A stretch of DNA of 64,000 nt, from assembly GCF_014839805.1 (NCBI RefSeq), contig NC_051131.1, forward strand, positions 11,706,913-11,770,912. Reading direction: 5' to 3'. This DNA comes from Manduca sexta. Taxonomy: Eukaryota > Arthropoda > Insecta > Lepidoptera > Sphingidae. Every line of letters begins with the position of its first letter. Within the stretch, counting starts at the first letter, position 1. Position numbers and translations under genes: made by a program. Below are positions 1 to 12,534 of the stretch, piece by piece. The notes beneath the pieces are model-generated. The model was not told the DNA's origin, ran no database searches, and saw only the letters and a program-made list of their open reading frames with translations.

Positions 1-330
1 TACCCAACATTGCCGTGTAAACTCAACAGGCGTTGAGTATGTCGGGAATTTTACGCGAACTATTTGTCCGTTCACGCATGACTGATAAAGAGAATTGTTC
101 TGATCGCAATGAAATGTAAATCCCGTGCAATGCACAAAGCTAATCCGTGAGCTACTGATCGCGTATTCCGTACCAATTACTAATTTGTCAGCATGGAAAG
201 TATAATGTTATTGCTGTAAATGGTAGTTTGATTAACGTTTTGTAATTTATTAACCGCAATGGGTATGTGTGTTTCGGTTTAGTTATTAAATACATTTGTA
301 GTAGTTATATATTTACTCGGGACTATACAA

Positions 331-568
331 TGGCTCGGTGGCATAGTTGTTCGGTACGACTATAGTGCGGTGGTATCGGATTCGATCCCCAGGTTGGGGA
401 AGTGATATTAATTTTCTCTATTCAGTATCAGCCCAGAGTCAGAAATTTGCTCAATATGACGATAGAGTCGCACGTTATGGGACGAAATGGAGACGGCGGA
501 ATGTGGATGTGCCTCTTACGACTCTGCCTACCTTTTCGGGGAACAAGGTGTGAGTGTGTATATTATAA
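331..568 (+). repeat. tRNA-derived SINE, family A, diverged copy
   Basis: It aligns along its length with the well-preserved copy at 60358-60626: a tRNA-like head with box B (GATTCGATCCCC), then the CAGTATCAGCCC and CCTACC..TTCGGGG body motifs. It is diverged and lacks an intact tail. Confidence 0.8.
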
Positions 569-800
569 ATGCGAAAATTTGTGAGGATGGATGTATGTTT
601 GTTCCTCTTTCACGAAAAAACTACTGAACGGATTTGGATTGGATAATATTGGTTATACATCAGAATAACCCATAGGCTACAATTTAAAATGATTTTGTGC
701 AATTTGGTCATAATATAATGATGATATATATCAATTAAGTCGGAAAAAATATCCCGAAAAACTCCTTCACGCGAGCGAAGCTTCAAGCAAAAGCTAGTAA
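560..800 (-). repeat. Dispersed repeat ending in a TACTAGCTTTTGCTCGCG-type terminus
   Basis: Read on the minus strand it starts TACTAGCTTTTGCTTGAAGC and runs through a conserved AT-rich body. Related pieces start at 34727 (+) and 37597 (+). The TE class is unassigned; it behaves like a family with a fixed 5' end and variable extent. Confidence 0.6.
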
Positions 801-2320
801 TTATATATTTATTACAGACAACGTAAATAAATCCATTACTCGGCTCGTAATCTTGACATTACAATAAAATGCAAAAACTATCTTACTACTCTAACAACCA
901 CAAACTAAACAAATATTTGCGAATCACATAAATACTTCTTTCATTTCGCTAATCGAACCTCACGCTTCATATTTCTATTTCTACAGAAGCTTTAAGATAA
1001 CGTCGACTATATCTCTAAACTTACGATCTCAAAATCCTGACTCGCGCTCAGCAATCAAAACTGTCAAACTGAATGTAAACATAAGTGGCTCAAGCTGTCG
1101 AATTTGTTCACAATAATCTTGAGTCAAATCGAGTGAAAGTGAGCCGGTGAGATATGTACCGGCTCACCGGACTGCTTGATTGATGGCCTCGTCTCCGATT
1201 CAGAACGGCGCTATGTGTAACTCTAAATCCCTGGAATTGTATAGAGCTGTTACAATATAATAGTAGCAAAATTAATTATTTAAAAAAAACTGAATGATAA
1301 AACGAGCAAGTGTTTCAACTGATGGGAAATTATATCCTAAAAATATAAAAACAACGGCTTTTAACAAGGCATAGCGTTACGCCATCGTCCTAAAACTGAT
1401 TTATCATACGTTAGCCTTTACAATTATTGAGTGGCACATCACTATAGGTCCTTTGAACGGATATACGATGAATTAAAATAAATAAAATATATATATATAT
1501 ACAAATGTTAATAAAATCATCATTTTTAACGATTTAACACCTATGTCTGCCGTATATCCTTTTATGTAGTAGGTACTCCTCGGAATTTATGCTCGTGAGA
1601 CTGTTCCTTATGTTCATAAGTATTTTTAAGTAAAAAGAAAATAAACTGGTCAATGCACTCAGGCAACAAAGAAAACGTTAAGAAATGTGAAATTTTACCA
1701 AAATCATTAATTCTTATTCAAAATGACATCATTTAAACCCAAAAAGAGTATTCGATATGATTTCCGGAATTCTCTTCCATCATTATAGGAACTCACGTAG
1801 GTCGTTTACCTTTACAAAAAATGTAAGCAACCTTCACGATATATTCGGATATAAATTAGGTAGGTACTTTGTAAATTGCTATTGGCCTCGTTCTTTTGAG
1901 ACAAAACATAAGACCGAAATTGGTAAACACCTTTTAATTAATTTATAAATATAGCAGTAACGCATTAAATTTACTAAAAATTGGTACATGGACATATATA
2001 AATTTGGTTAAGTAGATGTTAAGTACATTGCCAATAAGCACAAAATTTTGATTGATTGCTTTAAATATGAATACTTTTAATACAAGGCTAACACAATACA
2101 AGTCGACCAAATGCGGCACAAGCTATAATATTTTAGTATAGACATTTTGACTTTTTTACTTATGCCATTAAAAAAAATATTTAGGCAAAAAAATCTTTAA
2201 TACCGTAATTATACAATTTACTCAAAGTAATCTATAAATAACAAAATTAAACACACATCAATTAATTCTAAAATATAATACGGACACCTCTATATAAATC
2301 TCTATGAGTTCGTTAAAGGC

Positions 2321-2433
2321 CTAGTGGTGAGAACAACAAACTAAAACAGATCCAAGAGTTCTCGAACTATTGCCTTGCTGTCGAACTGAGTTGTTATCGC
2401 CGCCACCAGCTCCGATCATTGGCGTATCTTCCC
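2321..2433 (-). CDS. Weak candidate 3'-terminal exon, about 37 codons
   Basis: The minus strand reads GEDTPMIGAGGGDNNSVRQQ and continues for 17 codons to a TAG. An in-frame stop lies just upstream, so translation would need the poorer acceptor CCTTTTAAG at 2434. The composition (Gly, Asn, Ser, Arg) looks protein-like and the segment is GC-richer than its surroundings. No partner exon was found. It could be the end of a larger gene whose long AT-rich 3' UTR would run towards position 1. Confidence 0.2.
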
Positions 2434-3835
2434 CTTAAAAGGCAGGGATGGATTTAGCTAAACATAACGTACGAATTGTTTAAAAAAAAATACAAATGTT
2501 CGCAAACATACAAATTTATTTTTTATATTAAATAAAATTTTGAGTATTGAAATGATTTATATGAAACGACTGAAAGAAAATAACTCTCTACTCTTATGTA
2601 ATTCGTGTTAAATTACTCTATAAATATTATAAACGATGAACAATGCAATCCAATACAAATAGTTTTATTATAAACATTTTAAATAGAAAATAAAGAAAAT
2701 ATCCGTAAATCTATAACGTAGTACAATGTCTTATCACTACAAGCGATCTCTTCCAGGCGACGTTTATTTGGAAAAAAACTAAAATAACATAAACGGCGAT
2801 TACTGCTGATTACTTAAATTATTTATTATTTAAGTCATTAATGTACGAAGCACTATAAAAAGTTCTATAATGTAGGCATATTTACAAAAAGGTATATAAA
2901 ATTCATTCACTAAAATAAAACAATGATGAATCAACTACGATTGACTATGTGAAGTCGTAAAACAACAACCACATAAAAATTCTTGTACCTAAGCGTAGCA
3001 CTTAGTATTCTTTGACCACACAAATAAAAACCTTATCGTTAAGGTTATGTCAGATTACGCGCTCCTTAAAATTAAGTGTTTAGTTTTGCCAGAAACGTAG
3101 TCAGTTGTTTGTGTAACCTTTTGACCCCCTTCAATAATTATGAACAAAAAAAACCTAGTTTTCCTTCAAGTTTGAGTTAATAATTTGAGTATAAATATAT
3201 ATAGGTTCTAGACAAAAAAAAAACAAAAAAACTGGCCGAGACCTTGCTATTCCAATAATTTAAATTTTTAATAAAATATACATAAATCGCAATACAATAA
3301 TTTAACCAACCCTAATTTATATAATATAATTCGTTGTTATTCCGATACCGTCTGCAATTTTCTCTCCCAACAGAATACTGATTACGCACACGTCGCTTTG
3401 TTAATAGCAAGTACATTATGTTTACAGGTTGTAAATGCGACGGAACTGTGGTATTAATACGCGACATGACACACATTTAAAAAAATCGGCGAGTAGGAAT
3501 CCCCTGATATCCCGCAAATTAAATATATGAATATTAAGTTTTTTGGTTTAATAGTCGCTTCATTGGTTCACTAAAAGCGTCTCGATTTGCGCGAGACATC
3601 CCAATTTTCAGAGTTCTAGAAACGTGTCCAGATTTGCAAATTAACGGGACACTAAATGTCTCGACAAATCATGAATTTATTGAAAACCAATATTACAAGA
3701 AAAAGTAAATAATATGAGCATGACATCACTAATATGAGTACGACAATTCGCTCAAATAGAATATCATGAGTCAACTTTAAATCGCGATTTGTTTAAGGTT
3801 CTGCCCCGATTTAAAACAAATCGGACCTAGCAACA

Positions 3836-4180
3836 CTAGCTGAGGGTGTCAGACAAAATTTTGTTTGTTCTAGCAGTTATGGCCTCAGAAGAGGGAAATT
3901 CCCGGGAGTCTCGCGGTATACGAGGGACCTCTTGCTTACTCGAGCGGCCTCGCGCGTTGTCTTCGCTAAGGACCAAGTGACCAGTGAATTTATTGAAATT
4001 TGACTTTTTTTTCAATTCACACCCGAAGTCTTTCGTCGGCTGATGGCCACTGGTTCTGGATTCTATTCCGGGTGCAGGCAATAAAAATATTGCTTGATTC
4101 ATCTAGGGTGCAGGCAAGTAAAATTCATCTAATTAAAGATTTTCCCAATATTGGATGAGGGACTATGGATGTACTAGTTC
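3836..4180. repeat. Probable degenerate repeat
   Basis: GC-richer patch with the direct repeat GGGTGCAGGCAA at about 4070 and 4107, and a pol III box-B-like GGATTCTATTCC. The 88-codon minus ORF here is not supported as a gene. It is probably a decayed SINE-like element. Confidence 0.35.
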
Positions 4181-4499
4181 CGCCTCTACCTAACTCTTTA
4201 AAATGCAAGTATGAACTTATAGAATTTTTCAAATGATTTCATTGAATATAAGTTTATGAAGTGTAATTTATCGCTAAAACTTATTTATTTTCTCAAAAAT
4301 TAAGGAACATAATACAGCGCTAACATTAAAGAGTATGTTTTGAAATTCAAATTCTACTGCAGGTTACTGAGACGTTTCTTTTAAATATTTTAAAATTAGG
4401 AGTAGTGGTTGCGTCGTGTGGAAATTTGTTTGCATTATTTACCCTTGAAAAGTTTATAAGCTTTAATTTATTTTAAACAAGTTTTTACACACAACTTCC

Positions 4500-4690
4500 T
4501 TGTTTGAAAGAGTTTTTCCGCGATAAAAATCCCACTGTATATTTTCCCGGGTAATATAGCCTATAATATCCTTTCCAGGATTTCAAACTAATTTTATATC
4601 ACATTTTTTTAAATCCGTTAGTTTTTGAGATTATCGTGTTTAGAGACGACGGGGGACTTGTTTTATAATACTTATATATGAGGATAGCTA
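4500..4690 (+). repeat. Dispersed repeat fragment (TTTTTCCGCGATAAAAATCC type)
   Basis: It shares the order 'ttccgcgataaaaatcc ... tagcctat ... tttgagatta ... gggggacttg' with the repeats at 27650-27830 and 37597-37800. It has no coding content. Confidence 0.55.
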
Positions 4691-4829
4691 CTTAATGTAA
4701 TTCACCAGAAGAGTTCATTTCTTCAACGCGCTGATCTCTGGTACAACTACACCGATTCTGAAAATTCCACAATAATGCGCTACGTTATCCCTGAATACTT
4801 TTATCCTGAAAGTAACATAACATGCTTCG

Positions 4830-5060
4830 GAGGCGTAGTGTATTACAATACAACTGCGGTGCTGAGGTCTCGTGTTCAATCCCCGGGTCGAGCAAAAAGA
4901 TGTTGAGTTTTTATGCTCCTGGAGGCTAGAATTTGTACCCGATATGGCGATAGGCTTGCTCCCTATCACACCGTGACATACACACGGTGGAAAGTAGGTG
5001 TACCAGTTGCGCCTACACCTCTGAGGATAAAAGGCATGAGTGTACATACTAATATAATAA
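4830..5060 (+). repeat. tRNA-derived SINE, family A
   Basis: Tracks the 60358-60626 copy: head with GAGGTC..GTTCAATCCCCGGG, then ACCCGATATGGCGATAGGC, GTTGCGCCTACACC and AAAAGGCATGAGTGT. ORFs on both strands over this stretch are repeat-derived. Confidence 0.85.
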
Positions 5061-5382
5061 TTATTAACATGCACATACGAGTCAATTTGCACAGAGATAC
5101 TTTGTTTACGGCAATTACTGCTTAAAGTAGGACGCAGTTATCTTGTTTGCCAAACAAATACAAAATGTTTTTACCTTGAAGTAAATATATATTCTAACTT
5201 TCAGCATATTCAAATATTAACACATCGGACATGAGACAGGTGGTGATTTTTATTAGATGTAAAAGAGGCACGTAAATTTGGGAATATCTCCATTTTTTTT
5301 AATAATTCCGCAGAAATTAAAAAAAAATAAGTTTTTAGAAAATAGCTTCTATCATCATTCTATTTGTGATATTTAAAATTCT

Positions 5383-5489
5383 TTAAAATTAAACTATTTT
5401 TCGGATTTTATCGCGGTATGCTTCGAAAAGTCGGGAAAAAATTAAACTATTAATACCACGATAAAATCCGAAAAATTGTTTAATTTTAA
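5383..5489. repeat. Inverted repeat, about 37-bp arms
   Basis: Arms 5383-5419 and 5453-5489 pair with only a few mismatches around a 33-bp spacer. The arm motif (cggattttatcgcggtat) recalls the termini of the MITE-like element near 22800-22940. Confidence 0.75.
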
Positions 5490-5849
5490 TATCTAACATT
5501 CGCGTAAACATAGGAAATCATTATTTAAATTTATTTTTTATCTGAATGGTGAGATAAGTCACTTAACTGATGGTATTCTAAGTCTCTAGGTATAAGGTGC
5601 TTATGAGATGTTATTACTTGCAACTGCTAAGATTGAAGATATATACTATATATTCAGGATCAATGGGAACTACATCTCTCGTGGCTTTCCTGATATATGA
5701 AACCACAGACCACGTTGGCGCCACAGAACGCAAGCTATAGCCCAGCTTCTGCGGGAGCGATGGTTGCGTGCATATGCGGCCACAGATGTGGATGGCGTGA
5801 TCCACAGCGGAGGTTTATCGCCATTTTGCATAGACGATACCAATCGATT

Positions 5850-6000
5850 TCTCGATTTATCGAGAAAAGGGTCCAATCAGGACAAAGTTTTTTCTGACAT
5901 GCTTATAAATGACTAATTTTTATTGGTCCATCCTCGGATTCGGATTAAAGATTGAGATAGGGATCATTTATTGAAAACGACTGTTAGTCGATAGGCCATC
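5850..6000 (+). repeat. Dispersed repeat shared with 55855-55985
   Basis: Both copies carry 'ccaatcag(g/a)acaaag', 'tttttt(c)tgacatgctta', and then a 'ttgaaaacgactgttagtcg'-like end. Non-coding and unassigned, probably a MITE. Confidence 0.55.
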
Positions 6001-6604
6001 CTTCATCGAGCATTATAGACCACACTAGGTTGATCAATCAATCTCGAGTGTTATCAGGGAAAAAAGTCAGTGTCATCGAGGATAGTGAACTTTTTTTAAA
6101 ATTAAGACCACTTTTACGTTCTTTGTGCACTAGGAAATTAATCCTATTAGGCAAGTATAATGTTTTAAATTATTCTTTCACTTGCAGCGGTGTCGGCTTA
6201 AGAAATATTTTCAAGTATTTTCTAGGAAGGATGATGATTTACTGCCTAGCTGACGTCAGTTTCCTTTGAGAGATACCACTTTGTATTACGGAAAATTATA
6301 TAAATAACTATGCATATGCATGCAATTAATTGCTAAAAAATGCGTTAGTAATATAATTATTTACTCATAATAGGCAATAACAAGGCAAGATACCTCGCAT
6401 GAGTAAGAAATCATGGGACAGATGATGACAAATTACGTTCGGGTCTTTCCTTGACCGCGTGCGCAACATGTGTTTAAGGTACTTATGCCCTACGGATTAA
6501 TCTAAAAAGATAGATAGAAGCATGTACCTCATACTAATTTTTTCATATATTTATGACTGATCTTTTTTCAAGGTTATATCAATTCAATAAAGTCTATCAC
6601 CAAA

Positions 6605-6860
6605 AATATTAAACAAACGCACACCACATTTTAATCCCGGATCGGGTAGATAGAGTTGCAACCAGAGCATTCATTTTACGCTAAGTGTACTCCCCTCCCT
6701 TTCTTTTTCCTCCCACGATGTGGTAGGGGGCGAGCCTATCGGACCCAAACTCCAGACTCCGAGCTTATACTGAAAAAGCATAACATCACTGCCCGAGATT
6801 CGGACCCGGGACCTCAGTACTGCAGTCGTAACGTAATACAAGTACGCCATGGAGATATTT
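6605..6860 (-). repeat. tRNA-derived SINE, family A, minus orientation
   Basis: The reverse complement gives the tRNA-like head (GAGGTCCCGGGTCCGAATC), then a body with GATAGGCTCGCCCCC-like sequence and the terminal ATCCGGGATTAAAA. The 84-codon plus-strand ORF here is repeat-derived. Confidence 0.8.
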
Positions 6861-9024
6861 TAGTACTTATGTATTTGGGTATATTATATTCAAACGGTGC
6901 CCGCCGGTGAGAGCGATCTGGCACGTAATACAACAACGCTACCGAAGTAATAGAGTAGTTTCCTATATTGGATTTAGTTTATTATATTATATGTAAGACA
7001 ATAATTTGAAAACGAAATTCTTCTGTCAAATCAGTATCAAAATTGGTTGAAAAATAAAGCAGTTATTCATATTTGAAATATTGTTGTGAGCAATAGTGCG
7101 GACGTGGTAGGATTATCGCGCTGTTCTTCTCTCATTCACACAGCATTATAGCCGGTGACACCGTGTGACGTCACATTTCACTATTAGATACTGTAATTTG
7201 ACAGCTTCCCTTTCCACCAAACTTTAGCTTTATAACTTATTTATTGATGCGTGGATTTTAAAAATTCTATTTCCGATAGATTTTGGTTGAAATACATTTA
7301 TAATAAACACATTTTAAAAAAGTCATCAACTATCCTTTTCAAAATATGAAATAATTGTAATTCCCAGGAAAGTTAACTATATTTTAACAGGTTTTAAAAG
7401 TATTGTTGGCAACACTGTGGGTAGGTCCAACCATTGTTTCAAGTTTAATATTTATAACACCGGTTTAACAGGACGTGGCTTTTTTTTGCAAACGCCAAGG
7501 TCTTCGGGATAATCTTCATATTTTAAATATATATATATTCAAGCCACGTATAATAACATATTAATAGTTACCACAATATAAATCTGACGTTTGTTCATAC
7601 AGTGAATAAGTTCATTTAAATATTTTAGTTATTTTTATACGAGGTAGGATTTTAAACGGCTGTATTCGAATAGTAAAAATAAACTACCACAAGTGAAGTT
7701 TCGACCTTATTGCGTAGGCGGTATGACATATATAAATGTTGTTTTATTGGTCTGTTTGTTATTTATTTCAACTTTAATAATACAAATATAGTACGTAATT
7801 AACCCTTAAATAAATATATTTAAACGCATTGCATTGGTGGGTTCTCAAACTTATTCCGCAGTAAAATGTTCTGATCTCGAACAACTCCACATAATGCGTG
7901 TTTTTAAAAAGAAATCTATTTGTGGCCGCAAAAGTCGAACCAAGAACCTTATCATTCACAACCCTAGTACGTCAGACATAAGGCTGAGGAAAAGACTTCT
8001 TTTCCTCCTTTTTGTAATAAAACGACTTTATAATGCAGAAATAACTGAATACTAACAAATACTTCACGTGCATAGGCAAGAAACATGACTATCTCCGACA
8101 TGATAATTAATTACAAAGATCTTACCTAAAAAAAATATAAATGACTAATACTTCCTAACAAACATTATAAAAGGATTTGCAAAGATGTTTTGTTTTTTAA
8201 TGTATTCAGGGTTTGCGATATTTCAGTTACCTACCCACCCACCTACCCAATGATATCTATAAAACTATAGATTTGCTATTTACTGGGGCAGACTAAGGTA
8301 TAGGTCGACGAAAATTCAAAGTTAATCTACCTACACTTAATTTTTACATTGTTAATTAAATTTAAAGTTTAATTACTTAACGAATCACCTAACTTACGTT
8401 AATTAAACTTTAAACAATACGTCAAAACCAAAAATTCAATCATAATAGTTAATAAAGCTGACGAAACTTTAGTTTCAAATCATTAAATTTAATATTTCAG
8501 ATGTTATTTACCTAAAAGCGATCAATCAACAACAAAGAGCTTTCATAACCGAGTCAGGTGACATGTCTTTTGATTTTAGGTCACCTAACGCACCTGCTTG
8601 CTTCTAACTAGTTCTTACAATATCTAATGCAACCATTATCAAGTACTATAAGTTTTTACCAAATGTGCTGTAGTTCTATATAGATTTAATAATGATTACT
8701 ACCGCCATCTATCGACGATTGCGCAAAATTCTATAGTTTAAAAAACTTAATATTTTAAACCACAATGATTCATAACCTAATTTTGATCGCGATGACCAAT
8801 CTCAACGGAGATCAACCAGGTAGGCAGGATATATTATAGTGCACAAATATGTGCGCAATACACAGGTTCTCTGTTCTTTCAATATCACAGTCCGATCATC
8901 CGACATGACCGGAGAGAGATCATGAGCAGGACCAACGACTTTACATGCTTTCCAAGGCAACTAGATATCACACCGCCAACTTTCTGCCTCCGAGCTGCGA
9001 CTAAATAAATACATAAAATAAAAT

Positions 9025-9205
9025 GCTTTATTTATCACGTAGGCGAACATAGTTTCACTTATGATAAGTCACAGTACATGAGAATATTTAATTATTACTT
9101 AATTAAATTAGCTTATATAAACAAAGACAATTTATATTGAAAATAAAATAAATGAAAACTATACTTTGTAAACAAAGAAGCCAGCGCGGGCTGGCAGGGA
9201 AGAAT
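9025..9205. repeat. Dispersed repeat shared with 62311-62482
   Basis: Both copies run TTTATTTATCACGTAGGCGAACATAG, then CTTATGATAA, GAATATTTAATTATTACTTA, TTATATAAAC and AAACAAAGAAGC. The TTTATTTA edge reads as a reversed poly(A), so this is probably a minus-oriented 3' end of a non-LTR element. Confidence 0.7.
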
Positions 9206-10536
9206 GTATTTTTAAATAAGCAATAAGGAAGAAACGCGTCGCGATCCTCACCGGTGAGGACAATAAAAGCCCTAACCTAGCTACCTACCAGCCTTTCACT
9301 AACTACCTAAGCGATGACTACCCGAAGAAGAAAGGCAAAACGAAACTCCGGGCTTTATTTTTTGTCATCAATTGTCCATTCTTTTATAATATTGTTATTA
9401 GATATATTTTTTTAAATAAGTCTTTTCTATACAAAGTCTGATTAATTATATAAGCTAATACACACACATCACCGTAAAAGTGCGGAGAAAATCCACATAA
9501 AAGTATTAACCAATAACTACAAATTAACGAAAAAAAAAACAATAATACTAAAAAAATTATAAAAACTATGAAACAGTGTACAGCGTGCATACACCTACAT
9601 TTACAAAGATAGTATTTCATTTCATATTTTGACATAGATCTCGGTCAATATAATTTAGATTATAAAGGAGAATGCCCATTTTTGTATGAAAGTTGGGCTA
9701 CGCTTGCGTCTGTACAAAACCTTCACTAAACTATAGGAAATATATCCTAAATCTTATACAAATTGAAAACAATTGGATATTCGATGGGAGTTCGGAGTAA
9801 TTAGAATTTTTATAACTCGGTTATTTTGAGGTTAAGTATGGACTGCAATAATGTACGGTAGAAAGTAACTACGTGCCTGATTAAGTTCCGTATTGCAGTA
9901 CCTAGTTAATATGGCTATAAACAATTATTGGACATTTTTTTCACTTAGCTTTAATCGCCCTTATAAGAAACTAATAGGTATTAACATATCTGACGAGACG
10001 AAGCTCCAATAAGACTTCCAAGGTAGTATGGCGGAATATTAGTTTTTGCACTGAGCATATACTACCCGACCCTTTGTGTAAGTACATATTTTTCTGACTT
10101 ATGACTTATTCTATTACGTGGATTAACTTAATCTTTATTTTCACCTACCATTATCTCATTTCAATATGGCGTCAACACATATTGTGGAATAGATTCAGCT
10201 TAGTTTTTATGACCGGCCGCATGTCAGACGCCAACCCTCTTTGGAGGATTCCGATCCCAGGCAAGTCATGTCAGAAACACCGTGATAAAATGTTGCTTGG
10301 CCAGGAAATCGAACAGGAACCCAGGAACTAACTTCACAGCCTGATTAGGCTAATAGTTACTTATCATAGGAAAAGAAAAATAGAACAAGAAATACGAAAT
10401 CCGATGTATATTTTTATATAGATGTGTATTTTTGATAGATATGGCTTCCCAGAAAACAGACAAGAACTTGATGTGGCCGCAACACGCTTATAATACTGCT
10501 GAAGTGAGTGAATGACTTCTTGCAGTGCTGGTCGGG

Positions 10537-10618
10537 TCATGTCATGTCGTTGTTGTCTGTGAACCTCTCTATTAACTGATCTCCAGCAGGCAGCACAAAT
10601 TCATTCCAGCCTTGAAAC
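10537..10618 (-). CDS. Candidate 3'-terminal exon, 26 codons plus stop, parent gene not found
   Basis: After a plausible acceptor (ATATTTTAG) the minus strand reads one split-codon base, then 26 codons with protein-like composition, beginning FQGWNEFVLPAGDQLIERFT and ending in a TGA. The segment is richer in GC than its flanks and resembles none of the repeats I identified here. No upstream exon could be matched with confidence between 10619 and 18000. I do not recognise the sequence. It may be the last exon of a gene extending to the right, or a chance open stretch. Confidence 0.35.
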
Positions 10619-12534
10619 CTAAAATATAATGTAAAAGTTGAGTAAACATGTTCAGATTATTATTATTGTTAAACTGTTTTCTTTAGTTTTTGCAAGATTT
10701 TTCCCACATTGTGGGTAGGTTAATAACAATCTACATAACTTACAAACTGGATAGCTTGTCTAAGAAATATACTTATCGTTGCTGTGGCACCGCAATGGTG
10801 CAGTTAATACACCGTCGGGATATGTCGTCTCGATTAACTGTCCTGGGTCTAGGCTCTAGACGATATTGTGTTGCTAACTAAAAGCCTTCCGTCTCAAAGT
10901 TCGGAACAGACACTATACACCTTGTTTCTTAACGGTGGATTTCTTGACCCAACATTAAAATACATAAGAATAATACTCCGATCTTGAGTAAAATATTTTA
11001 ATAATGAAATATTTTCATTCTGACAAATCTAAAGTGTCAAAATGTCATTAATTTCAGTTGCCAGTGTAATAAAAATCAGTACCCATATATTCATTTAATT
11101 AAAAATAAAGTCCAGACATGTTTTAGCTGACTTTAGTATTTCTGTCAATGCAAAGTACAAGTCGCCATTTGTTTGTTTTTAGAAGGATTAATATTTTATT
11201 TTTTTACCAGCTATTTGGAGTTTGGTCATAATTATGAAGTAAAATATATTTTTTATAACAATATTTTTGTTTAATGAATAATATATTTAATCCATATATT
11301 ATAGATTCAAGTACATAATACATTAATTGTACATTAATTGTGCATAGTAACTTTTTTATTCCATTTAAAAGGGGAATTAGTTATAAATTGGTATCAATTC
11401 GCCATATTGGCAGTAAATTATCCGGTGTTTGATTTGCAACAATTAAACAACTTTTTTTTTCATATCTTTAAAACCCCTATTTGCTCATGACTGAAATAAA
11501 TACAAATGAAGTAATAATTAAAATTATGATTTTACATGGTTATTTGGTTAAGACGCATGACTGACGCAAAGATAGCCTGGTTTTGGGCATTGTCCTTTAA
11601 AGGCTGGTGCAACAAAATGATCGGTCGGTCGTCTATTATAAATTGGTAATTCAATGAGTCAATATAAAATATGTCACGAAAATTTAAAACTGTTACCCAG
11701 TATAATGTCAAAATTGTAGAAAGGTACACATGAGACGTTTATGTAGTTAATTTCTAATATTGGCATTAACATAGGGTTGGACAGGGTGTGCAGGACTGTT
11801 TTTCCAAACCGTCTGATCATCGAGGTAATCCTTTACATTACAATACCAATTTGACATTAACTCGCGTTTAACATGACACTTAAAGGACATTGTTCTGTGC
11901 CCATACATAATTCGCCCTGGAACCAACAGCAATGGAAAAATGTTTGTAACATTTAGAATCATTAATAAATTCTCATGACATATTATATATAAAACGGACA
12001 AGCTGGGATATCGCATCAATCCAAAAAACGATGATATTTTGAGGTTATAATTGATAGTAAACATTGAAAGCTTTTCAATGTTCAAGGTAGATTTATAGTC
12101 CTATCATTGACGCTTTAAATATGCTTTTAATTGATACAAGTACCTATCTTCTAATATATATAAGCCCTAAAGATTCAGTAATCAGGCTATTTTAAAACTT
12201 GATTCATATATTTTTTTATAAGTAAAAAGGTACCTAATTATGTAGTTATAGTATTTACATCCTCTAAGAGTACTCTTCAGATTTAATGTATTTTCTATAT
12301 ATACGTACGTCGTACGTATTCCCCGAAGAGACAGACAGAGGCGCACTGTTGAGCATTCACGCTTCATCAGAAGCATGGCATATTTTACACACTTTTGGTA
12401 GACTCTTAGGGCATGTAGGATTAAATTAAACAAATAATAATTATTTTTTATTTCATATTATTTATTTCCTCATCACCTACATTGTTTTATAAAATATTAT
12501 CTGAGTTTTGTGCAGGAGGGTTGTTGTTATGGTA
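10619..12534. other. AT-rich stretch without a supported gene
   Basis: It contains several minus-strand ORFs of 65-112 codons with no motif, no signal peptide and low-complexity composition. GC-richer patches near 11570-11640 and 11760-11940 look like decayed repeats. I see nothing else. Confidence 0.5.
12447..12466 (-). promoter_or_regulatory. Two poly(A) signals after the Cys-rich gene
   Basis: AATAAA occurs twice on the minus strand (12461-12466 and 12447-12452), about 70-90 nt beyond the stop codon of the two-exon Cys-rich gene. This supports a transcript ending here. Confidence 0.5.

Larger units (their letters stand above)
1..2320. other. AT-rich DNA without a recognisable gene; two repeats
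   Basis: It holds a degenerate SINE (331-568), a minus-oriented dispersed repeat (560-800) and a short hairpin (1139-1168). The rest is unique AT-rich sequence with no ORF worth calling. It could be 3' UTR if the candidate exon at 2321-2433 is real. Confidence 0.6.

Noticed and set aside
11747..12085. 112-codon minus ORF
   Set aside because: AT-driven composition, no motif, no splice support; the region looks like a decayed repeat.
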